Shown in pieces: positions 42,355 through 49,255 of a stretch of DNA of 64,000 nucleotides; position 1 is the first letter of the stretch, and the number at the start of each line of letters is the position of its first letter. A program made the translations under genes and the position numbers. Below the pieces are notes generated by a model, which was not told the origin of the DNA, did not search any database, and saw nothing but the letters and a program-made list of their open reading frames with translations. The stretch spans positions 124,001 through 188,000 of the forward strand of contig CAWIYC010000005.1 of NCBI GenBank assembly GCA_963840235.1, in the 5' to 3' direction. This stretch comes from JBBRHQ01 sp963840235. Its GTDB lineage: Bacteria > Actinomycetota > Thermoleophilia > Solirubrobacterales > 70-9.

Positions 42355-42587
42355 CTAAGCTCTACGACGGTCACAAAACGGACCATCACCTGGCGACCGC
42401 TCGGCCGGGGCCTCGATTCCGACTTGCGCGCAGATCTTCCTCGTCAGTCCGCCAGTCGATCTCGCGGTGGCCGGCACGACGCTCGGGCACCGACGGGACC
42501 CCGGCCCAGCGGGCTGTGGTTTCCGCCCTCGTCGATCTGCCGGCACCCCTGAGCGCGCAGATGGCGCTCGAGGTCGCGGCGTTTCAC
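42355..42587 (-). pseudogene. hicA: hicA toxin remnant
   Basis: From GTG 42587 the reading KRRDLERHLRAQGCRQIDEGGNHS matches the N-terminal half of HicA, including the conserved GG.H motif that carries the catalytic histidine. The frame then breaks, and the HicA C-terminus (LTRKICAQVGIEAP) is found in another frame down to the stop at 42355, so at least one indel separates the halves. HicA is an mRNA interferase; this copy cannot be made as given. The start overlaps the hicB stop (GTGA). Confidence 0.65.
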
Positions 42588-42735
42588 CGAACGACGGTTA
42601 GGTCAACCGACTCGGCCTCGCCCTCCTCGGCCGCAGGCTCGGGGCTGAGCAGCAGCTGAAGCGCATCGAGGACGTTCTCGCGTGCCTCCTCGCGGGTGCG
42701 TCCTTGGCTCGTGCTCCGGAGTACGACGGGGATCA
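42584..42735 (-). pseudogene. hicB: hicB antitoxin C-terminal remnant
   Basis: About 48 codons (PVVLRSTSQGRTREEARENVLDALQLLLSPEPAAEEGEAESVDL...) match the end of HicB antitoxins, where GxTxEEAxxNxxxAL is characteristic. The N-terminal part is absent: directly upstream the sequence becomes a dihydrofolate-reductase-like remnant. The junction therefore marks a deletion or insertion. Confidence 0.6.
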
Positions 42736-42921
42736 GCGGTCTCCCAGTACGCCATAACCTCGTAGAGCTTCCGTACCGCAGAGGTGCGCGCCGATCTCCC
42801 GCAGCTGCTGGTTGTGGAACCGGTGCAACTCCTCGTCCGGCGCCCCCCAGTCGATCTCGCCGTCCGGCCCAGCAATGAACCCGTCCAGCGACACTCCCAT
42901 CGAGTAGATCAGCTTGCGCAT
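42735..42921 (-). pseudogene. Dihydrofolate reductase/RibD-like N-terminal remnant
   Basis: From ATG 42921: MRKLIYSMGVSLDGFIAGPD, then GEIDWGAPDEELHRFHNQQLREIGAHLCG, the typical start of small DHFR/RibD C-domain family reductases. After an extra base the family sequence continues as RKLYEVMAYWETADP, then stops abruptly where hicB sequence begins. About 70 of the usual 180-190 residues remain. As given, translation ends after 62 codons. Confidence 0.65.
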
Positions 42922-43001
42922 CAGGGTCCTCCTCGGTTGGCGCCCATTCTTCCGTGATCAATGACCTCGAGCCGCCTCGATGCCACTCCCGGCGCGGCGC
43001 T

Positions 43002-44232
43002 TCAGCCGCTTGCGCCGCGACGGGAGACAAGTGATCGGTAGGCGGCGAAGGCGGGCTTGAGAGAGTAGTCGTCGCGCAGGAGGCCGAAGAAGGACTGGAA
43101 GTCCGGGCCGGCACTGTTGTTGTCGCGCAGGCCGAACCAGCGCAGGTCGGTGAGGTTGTATGCGCCGCGGTAGGCGGCGGCGGCGTTGACGATCTGCCGC
43201 AGCGCTGTCGCCTGGGCCGGCTCGTCCGGTCGCCCGGGTCCGGTCGGGTAGCCGGTCTCCTCGATCCGCAGTGGCACCGCGGCGCCCAGACCCGCCTTCG
43301 GCATGTAGCACTCGCGCACCTGCGCCAGGGCCTCGAGCAGGGCGTCGCCGAGATCGACCACGACCGGCTGCGGCGGGATGAAGGTTCCCGGGTAGGCGTC
43401 GAGCCCGACCCAGTCCGTGTATCGGGCCAGCCTGGCGCCGCCCAGCCGCCCGAGCTGCTCCCAGAAGTCGGCGTCGCTGCGGTCGTCGAAGCGCCAGGCG
43501 TAGTTGAAGCCGATCGCGCTGCCAGCGGTAGCCGCGCCGCAGCGACTCGCGCTTGGCGGCGATCACTCCGGCGGCGACCGCGCGCACCGCGTGGCGGTAG
43601 AAGCCGTCCGAGGTGTTGGGCGAGAAGGTGAGGTTGGCCTCGTTGCCGATCTGAAGGCCGGTGACGTGGCGGATCGGGCCGAAGGTCCGCACCACCTTGC
43701 GCACGTAGCGCAGCCACCTGGCGATGTCTCCGTTGCCCGCTTCGCGCGGGTGGTAGCGGACCTGCAGCTCGACGTCGAGTCCGAGCTTCGCGTAGTGCAC
43801 CGCCATCCGCTTGAACTCGGCGATTCCCTTGTTGCCGTCGGCCATGAACAGCCGGTTGAGACGGACCGCGAGGTAGCGCTTCCCCTTCAGGTCGAGCAGC
43901 GCCGCATCGCGCTTCGCCGGAACCTCGGGGACGACCGGCGTCGATTGCCCGGCCCCCGCTTCGCCGGCCAGGCGAGGGCCGATGCCGAAGCGAAGCCGCG
44001 GCCCGCCGCTGGGCTGCTCGTTGGCGTAGCTCTCCCTGCAGAGCGGGTCGGGCAGGGTCGGGGCGGGTGTCGCCGAGGGGGGAATCGCGCCGCCGAGGTC
44101 CCAGGGGATCGCCGCCGCCGGCGCGACTCCGAATGCGAGCAGAAAGGCGCATGGCAGGGCCCCGGCGATCAGGCGCAGGGCCGTCCTCGCTCCACTTCTG
44201 CCTCGCAATCGCCCGTCCACGGTCAGCTTCAT
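43002..44232 (-). pseudogene. Secreted glycoside hydrolase (clan GH-A-like), one +1 frameshift
   Basis: The first frame has a signal peptide (LIAGALPCAFLLAFGVAPAAA) and a TIM-barrel start. It contains RLNRLFMADGNKGIAEFKRMAVHYAKLGLDVELQVRYHP and the acid/base motif LQIGNEANLTFSP. The other frame supplies GSAIGFNYAWRFDDRSDADFWEQLG, WVGLDAYPGTFIPP and the nucleophile motif RIEETGYPTGPGRPDEP, to the stop at 43002. One extra T near plus-strand 43521-43530 separates the two. Both catalytic glutamates survive. It probably acts on a polysaccharide outside the cell; the GH family is not fixed. ATG 44232 is preferred to GTG 44238. Confidence 0.7.
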
Positions 44233-44305
44233 TCGCACCCTGTCCCAAACACCGGAATGGGGCGACGGTAGCGGAGGCGGTGCCGCCCCGGGTTATGGTG
44301 TCGCC

Positions 44306-45214
44306 ATGATCACGCCGGAGGGGATGGTCGACGCCCTCAACTCGGCCTTCGGGCTCCACCGGGGCCAACGCACCCTGCACGCCAAGGGCACCTTCTGCAG
44401 CGGCACCTTCACGCCGACGGAGGAGGCGGGCCGCCTGAGCCGGGCGGCGCACATGCAGGGGCCGGTCGAGGTGATCGCCCGCCTCTCCAACGGCTCCGGC
44501 GATCCGGACTCGCCCGACTACTCCCCCGACGTCCGCGGCCTGGCTGTCAGCTTCCAGCTCCCCGACGCCTCGCGCACAGACATCCTCGCCCAGACCTCGC
44601 CGCGCTTCCCCGTCCGCACCCCGGACGACTTCATCGCCCTCACCCGCGCGGTGCAGCCCGGCGCCGGCATGCTGTGGAGGTTCCCCGCATTCCTAGCCAC
44701 GCACCCCGGCGCGGTGACGACGCTGGCCGCCGGAGCGAAAGCGGCCAAGCCGCCGCCGACCTACGCGGCCTGCAGCTTCTACGCCATCCACGCCTACCGC
44801 TGGATCGACGCCGAGGGCGGGGCAAGCTACGTCCGCTACCGCTGGCTGCCGGAGGCGAGCGAGCCCGGAATCTCGGCAGGCGAGGCGAAGGACCGGGGGC
44901 CGGACTACCTCCAGCGGGACCTGCGCGAGCGTCTCTCCGGCGGCGAGGTCCGCTTCAGGCTCGAGCTACAGGTCGCCGACCCGGGCGACCCCGTGGATGA
45001 CCCGGCGTCGGTCTGGCCGGACGAGCGCCGGCGGCTGACGGCGGGGACCCTGGCGCTCTCCGGTGTGCTGGAAGGGGACGAGAAGACCGACGCCACCGCG
45101 CTCGTCTTCGACCCCGCCCGCGTCACCGACGGGATCGAGCTATCCGGCGATCCGATCCTCCACTACCGGCCGCGGGCGTACTCGGTCTCCCACGAGCGGC
45201 GGACGTCGGCCTGA
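44306..45214 (+). CDS. Catalase-related peroxidase (small heme catalase)
   Basis: The 302-aa protein is a minimal catalase-fold protein without the C-terminal flavodoxin-like domain. The distal catalytic His25 is in TLHAKGTF, the heme-pocket arginine region in VEVIARLSNGSGDPDSPDYSPDVRGLAVSF. The proximal heme tyrosine Tyr292 is in HYRPRAYSVSHERR (RxxxY). Relatives use peroxides, often organic, as peroxidases rather than as fast catalases. There is no signal peptide, so it is cytosolic. It starts 73 bp after the divergent glycoside hydrolase. Confidence 0.87.
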   Translation: MITPEGMVDALNSAFGLHRGQRTLHAKGTFCSGTFTPTEEAGRLSRAAHMQGPVEVIARLSNGSGDPDSPDYSPDVRGLAVSFQLPDASRTDILAQTSPRFPVRTPDDFIALTRAVQPGAGMLWRFPAFLATHPGAVTTLAAGAKAAKPPPTYAACSFYAIHAYRWIDAEGGASYVRYRWLPEASEPGISAGEAKDRGPDYLQRDLRERLSGGEVRFRLELQVADPGDPVDDPASVWPDERRRLTAGTLALSGVLEGDEKTDATALVFDPARVTDGIELSGDPILHYRPRAYSVSHERRTSA

Positions 45215-45215
45215 A

Positions 45216-45377
45216 TCAGCGGTGGCCCTTGACCTTGAGGTGGAAGGCGATCTCGCCCTTCAGCCCCTTCGAGTCGGTGGCCTTGATGTAGACGAGCCTG
45301 GTCTTGTCGCTGCGCTTGACGTGGTACTTCCAGGAGTAGCTGCCGCTGCCCGATTGCTCGGTGATAACGCAGTCGTC
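45216..45377 (-). pseudogene. 3' fragment of an unidentified gene
   Basis: A minus-strand open stretch of 53 codons (DDCVITEQSGSGSYSWKYHVKRSDKTRLVYIKATDSKGLKGEIAFHLKVKGHR) ends in TGA at 45216. It looks like the last two strands of an Ig-like or bacterial surface domain. It has no start codon, and a TGA in frame directly upstream at 45378-45380. It ends 1 bp from the catalase stop. Confidence 0.45.
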
Positions 45378-45446
45378 TCATCGCTCGGGGGCCGGGGGCC
45401 TCCCGAGGCCGGAATCTACCCGTCGCGTCCGGCGCCCCGATGCGAG

Positions 45447-46517
45447 TCAGGCGGACGCCAGCGCCCGGGAAGGCTCTGCCTGCCTGGTGGCGGCGGGCTC
45501 ACCGGCGATCACGACACGGTCCCGGCCGCGGCGCTTGGCCTCATACAGCGCGTCGTCGGCGCTGCGGAAGAGCGCGTGGTGCTCGACCTCCCCGCCCTGG
45601 GCGGCGCTGAAGCCGACCGACATCGTCAGCTCGACCCCGCCCGGGTGGCTGGAGGCGACGGTCCCGCGCAGGCGTTCGGCGATTTCCCGCCCCTCGACCG
45701 GGTCGGTGCCCGGAAGGACGATCAGGAACTCCTCGCCGCCGAGCCGGTAGATCAGCTCGAACGAGCGCAGGGCCTTGCGCAGTTCGTAGGCGACAGCCCG
45801 CAGCACCGCATCGCCGCGCTCGTGGCCGTGATTGTCGTTGACGGCCTTGAAGTGGTCGAGGTCGCAGACGACGAAGCAGACCCAATCCCCGGTCAGGCTC
45901 GCCTGCTGCTCGAGCTCGGCGACGCGCGTCTCCAGCCCGGTGCGGTTGAGCAGCCCGGTGAGCGGGTCGAGCACGGCCGCGTCGCGGTAGGTCAGCTCGG
46001 CCCCGGTGAGGGCAGAGGTGATCGCCGCCAGGCCGACCAGGAGCGAGAGGGTGACCATCACCAGGGTGGGTTCATCGGCGGTTCCCGCCGGGTCGATCCC
46101 GGCAGTCACCGCCACCGTCACCAACCCCGTGAGCGCAGCGTAGGCCCAGATCACGGGCGCGCGGAAGCGGGTCGCCGCCATCCCGACGGGGATCACCAGC
46201 CACGGCAGGGCCGGGCTCTGGGGTCCGCCGCTGAGGGCGACGCCCGTGGCGAAAAGGGCGGTGATGAGGCAGAGGCTCTGGGCCGCGACCCGCTCGGGGC
46301 GATCGGTGCGCTTCAGCCGCCACTCCAGGGTGGCGAGGTTGGCGACGGCGATCGCGAACAAACCCAGCGTCCACCAGCCCAGCCAGGGACCGGAGACGAT
46401 CAGCACAAGTCCGCAGGCTCCGGCGGCGATCTCGCGGGCACGGCGCACCCGCGGGCTCGCCTCGGCCACCCGGGCACGGTCAAGCTCGGTCGGGCATAGC
46501 CACGATCGTGACTCCAT
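45447..46517 (-). CDS. Diguanylate cyclase with membrane sensor region (GGDEF)
   Basis: The protein (356 aa) has about five to six membrane helices up to residue 175. A GGDEF domain follows: DPLTGLLNRTGLETRVAEL, CFVVCDLDHFKAVNDNHGHERGDAVLRAVA, and the active-site RLGGEEFLIVL. The upstream inhibitory I-site position reads RSFE rather than RxxD, so product inhibition may be absent. It makes cyclic di-GMP at the membrane. A TTG at 46574 that overlaps the MFS stop (TTGA) is an alternative, coupled start adding 19 residues. Confidence 0.88.
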   Translation of the reverse strand: MESRSWLCPTELDRARVAEASPRVRRAREIAAGACGLVLIVSGPWLGWWTLGLFAIAVANLATLEWRLKRTDRPERVAAQSLCLITALFATGVALSGGPQSPALPWLVIPVGMAATRFRAPVIWAYAALTGLVTVAVTAGIDPAGTADEPTLVMVTLSLLVGLAAITSALTGAELTYRDAAVLDPLTGLLNRTGLETRVAELEQQASLTGDWVCFVVCDLDHFKAVNDNHGHERGDAVLRAVAYELRKALRSFELIYRLGGEEFLIVLPGTDPVEGREIAERLRGTVASSHPGGVELTMSVGFSAAQGGEVEHHALFRSADDALYEAKRRGRDRVVIAGEPAATRQAEPSRALASA

Positions 46518-46570
46518 TGGTTGCTTATCGGCGGGCTGGCCGAATGACTGAAGGGGGGGTTCCGGTGGGT

Positions 46571-48220
46571 TCAAGAAGCTGACGCGCCCGAGGGCCTGCG
46601 CTCATCGGCTGTCGCGTGGGCGGCCTCGTGACTGCGGTCGTGCCCGGTGACGGCGCTGATGAATTGCTCGCGCTCGAGCGCCCGCAGCACCGTATCCGTC
46701 CGCGCCCGCACCGTCGCCGTGCGGGGGACGTCGCGCAGCAGGGCGATCTCACCAAAGGACTCACCGGGGCCCTGGAGGCCCAGGAGCTCGCCGCCCTCCA
46801 GCACCTCGACCTCACCGCTTTCGATCAGGTAGAAGTGGTCGCCGTGATCGCCCTGGGCGATCACCTCCTCGCCGGGCGCCGCCCGCAGGGTGATCAGGGC
46901 GTGGGTCAGCCGCTCGAGGGTCGCCACCGGGAGGGGCTCGAAGATCGGGTCGGCTCGGAGCAGGGCGTAACCGGCCTCCGAAACCGGGGCGCCGATCTCG
47001 AAACGGCGCAGGGCCCCCCAGCGGATGAGCACGAACAACGGCAGCAGGGCGCCAAGCACGAACAGGGCACCGCGGACGCCGAATAGCGCCAGCGCCACCG
47101 GGACGAGGATGGAGCCGAGAGCCATCGCCGCGACCCTCGCCGTCTCCAGGCTCCCCATCACCCGTCCCAGCACCTCGTCGGAGCCGAGGCGCTGCAGCAG
47201 GGTCCGGGCGGCGACGTCGGTGAGGTTGAAGCCGGCGCCGATCCCCAGCCAGGCGAAATAGGCGACGACCGGAATCGCCCAGGCGCCGGTGAGGGCGGTG
47301 GCAAGGCCGGTCATCAGGCAGCCGAGCGCCAGCGCCACCGTGAGCCGGCCGCGCTCGAGCAGGGCCACCAGCACCGCGCTGCTAGCGACCGCGCCCAAAC
47401 CCCAGAGGGCGTTGAGGAAGCCGACGCTGCCACGGCCAAGATCGAGTAATTGAAGGGCGACGGATACGACGAGCACGTCGGCCGCTCCCTCGAACACGGA
47501 GATGAGGACGATCGCAGTTGCGGCGAGGCGCAGGCCGGGCCCGGAGATCAGCGCGCGGGCGCCGCGCGTGGTCTCGGCGATGATGCCGGCGGCGGCGTCA
47601 GGGCCGGCGTAGTCGGGGCGGCTGTCGGGGCGCACCCCGGCGATGACCAGGGTCGCGGTGGCGGCGGCGAGGGCCGTCAGTCCGAACACCAGCGCCGGCC
47701 CGCTCGCCACCAGCAGGAAGCCGGTGGCGACGGCGCCGAGGAGGAAACCGACGTTGTCGGCAACGCCGCGGGCGACGTTGGCCGCCGAGAGCTCCTGGGG
47801 AGTGCGGGCGAGGAAGGGGAAGAAGGCCCCCTCGGCCGGGATGTAGGGGCTGGAGGCGACGGTGAAGACTCCGGCAAGGACGTAGACGACGGCCGCCGGC
47901 GCATCGAGCGCGGCGGCGGCCCCGGCGAGGCCGAGCACGACGGCGGTGGTGGCCGTGCACAGCAGCAGCACCAGGCGTCGCGAGTGGCGATCGCCGAGCA
48001 CCCCGGCGAAAGGGGTGGCGATCACGCCCGGGAACAGACGGATGGCGGCGACGATCCCGACCGCGGTCGAGCCGCCGAGGTCGAAGGCGTAGACACCCAG
48101 CGCGATGGCGAAGCCCCAGGTCGCGAACGACATCGCCGCCCAGGAGATGAGCATCCTCCCCAGGTCCGGGTTCGCGAAGGCGGCCCGAGCCGCATGGAGG
48201 AGAGCCCTCAGTCGCCCCAT
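46571..48220 (-). CDS. MFS transporter fused to a cyclic-nucleotide-binding domain
   Basis: Residues 1-400 form a 12-helix major-facilitator unit, with LGDRHSRRLVLLL as the loop 2-3 motif and PYIPAEGAFFPFLARTPQELSAANVARG, which is common in exporters of the MFS_3/enterobactin type. Residues about 405-520 are a CRP-like domain: TLRAAPGEEVIAQGDHGDHFYLIESGEVEVLEGG and the phosphate-binding cassette GESFGEIALLRDVPRTATVRA with its arginine. Transport is therefore likely gated by cyclic nucleotide or a similar ligand. The diguanylate cyclase gene follows and may be coupled. Confidence 0.87.
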   Translation of the reverse strand: MGRLRALLHAARAAFANPDLGRMLISWAAMSFATWGFAIALGVYAFDLGGSTAVGIVAAIRLFPGVIATPFAGVLGDRHSRRLVLLLCTATTAVVLGLAGAAAALDAPAAVVYVLAGVFTVASSPYIPAEGAFFPFLARTPQELSAANVARGVADNVGFLLGAVATGFLLVASGPALVFGLTALAAATATLVIAGVRPDSRPDYAGPDAAAGIIAETTRGARALISGPGLRLAATAIVLISVFEGAADVLVVSVALQLLDLGRGSVGFLNALWGLGAVASSAVLVALLERGRLTVALALGCLMTGLATALTGAWAIPVVAYFAWLGIGAGFNLTDVAARTLLQRLGSDEVLGRVMGSLETARVAAMALGSILVPVALALFGVRGALFVLGALLPLFVLIRWGALRRFEIGAPVSEAGYALLRADPIFEPLPVATLERLTHALITLRAAPGEEVIAQGDHGDHFYLIESGEVEVLEGGELLGLQGPGESFGEIALLRDVPRTATVRARTDTVLRALEREQFISAVTGHDRSHEAAHATADERRPSGASAS

Positions 48221-48319
48221 CGGGCCAACCCTAGACCCAGAGCCCGGCCCGGTTTGCGGTTGTCAGATGCGAAGGGGGTGTTGTGCCGGGCGGGGCTTCT
48301 CGTCGGGGCGCCGTTAGAA

Positions 48320-48360
48320 GTTGACAAAGTTTTGACGCCAATATCGAGACAGTTCGGTAT
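48320..48360 (+). promoter_or_regulatory. Promoter of the Xre-RES toxin-antitoxin operon
   Basis: TTGACA (48320-48325) and TTGACG (48331-48336) form a direct repeat 11 bp apart. TTGACG with GGTATT (48355-48360, 18-bp spacer) gives a plausible promoter whose start would fall within a few bases of the GTG at 48370, so the mRNA is probably leaderless. The repeat may serve as the antitoxin's operator. Confidence 0.5.
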
Positions 48361-48369
48361 TCTCAAACC

Positions 48370-48711
48370 GTGCCCTCGACAATCGCCCCAGCAGCCTCGC
48401 TTCGCCCGCTAGTCGACGCGGAGCTGGGCCCCGCCCAGCTCGCGCGCCTCACCGGGCGCTCGGAGCGAACCGCGAGGCGCTGGCTCTCCGGCGAGACCTC
48501 GCCCCGAGGCAAGGCTCGCGCCCACGTCGACGAGATCGCCGCCGTGCTGGAGGAGCTCGGCCGCGCCCTCCCCGGCGCCGAGGCCGGGCCCTGGCTCGAG
48601 CGTCGGAACCCCGAGCTCGACTTCCGCTCCCCGGCAGAGCTGATCGCGGCCGGCCGTACTCGCGAAGTGCTGGCGCTGCTGGCCGCGATCGGCGAGGGTG
48701 CCTACCTCTGA
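48370..48711 (+). CDS. Xre/MbcA/ParS-type antitoxin of a RES toxin
   Basis: The 113-aa protein has an N-terminal helix-turn-helix (LGPAQLARLTGRSERTARRWLSGETSPRGKARAHVDEIAAVLEEL). A C-terminal DUF2384-like toxin-binding segment follows (WLERRNPELDFRSPAELIAAGRTREVLALLAAIGEGAY). The GTG start has no Shine-Dalgarno sequence. The gene overlaps the toxin gene by 14 nt, the usual antitoxin-first order. It neutralises the RES protein and probably represses its own promoter. Confidence 0.87.
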   Translation: MPSTIAPAASLRPLVDAELGPAQLARLTGRSERTARRWLSGETSPRGKARAHVDEIAAVLEELGRALPGAEAGPWLERRNPELDFRSPAELIAAGRTREVLALLAAIGEGAYL

Positions 48712-49231
48712 GGACCTGCCCGGGCTGCTCGCCGAGCTCGAGCGGCCCTCCGCCCGACTCCGCGTCTTCCGCGCCGCCGGAGTCGCATACGACCCTCTCT
48801 CGACGAGAGGTGCGCGCCTTCACGGTGGGCGCTGGAACCCGCCGGGGCTCGCGACCCTCTACACCAGCCTCGAGCCGCTCACCGTCCGCGCCGAGCTGCT
48901 GCGGGTCACCGAGCGCCAGGGAGAGCGCGAGGAGTCCCTCTACCCGCTGGCGCTGGTCGAGCTGACCGTTGAAGCAGACCTCCTCGACCTGGAGCGGGCC
49001 GGCGTCCTCTCCGGCCTGGGGATCGAGGAGCCTCTGTCGGTGCTGACCCCGCTCGCCGGCTCGCGCGCGATCGGGCAGGCTGCGGCGTCGCTCGGGATCG
49101 GCGCCCTGCGGGTGCCGTCGGTCGCCACCAGAGCCGCGAACGTTGTGCTGTTCACGGAGAATCTCGGAGGGCAAATGATCGTGGAGGCGCTGACCCCGCT
49201 GGCGAGCCCGGAAGACTGGCCCCCGGGGTGA
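48698..49231 (+). CDS. RES-domain toxin (NAD+-degrading, MbcT-like)
   Basis: The 177-aa protein carries the RES signature residues: RVFRAAG (Arg), ARLHGGRWNPPG near residue 40, and LYTSLEPLTVRAELL (Tyr/Ser/Glu region). Family toxins degrade NAD+ by phosphorolysis or hydrolysis and arrest growth unless bound by the Xre-like antitoxin. The GTG start lies inside the antitoxin gene, so translation is coupled. Complete in length. Confidence 0.87.
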   Translation: MPTSEDLPGLLAELERPSARLRVFRAAGVAYDPLSTRGARLHGGRWNPPGLATLYTSLEPLTVRAELLRVTERQGEREESLYPLALVELTVEADLLDLERAGVLSGLGIEEPLSVLTPLAGSRAIGQAAASLGIGALRVPSVATRAANVVLFTENLGGQMIVEALTPLASPEDWPPG

Positions 49232-49255
49232 GGAAGAGGCTCCTCCGAGCGGTGG

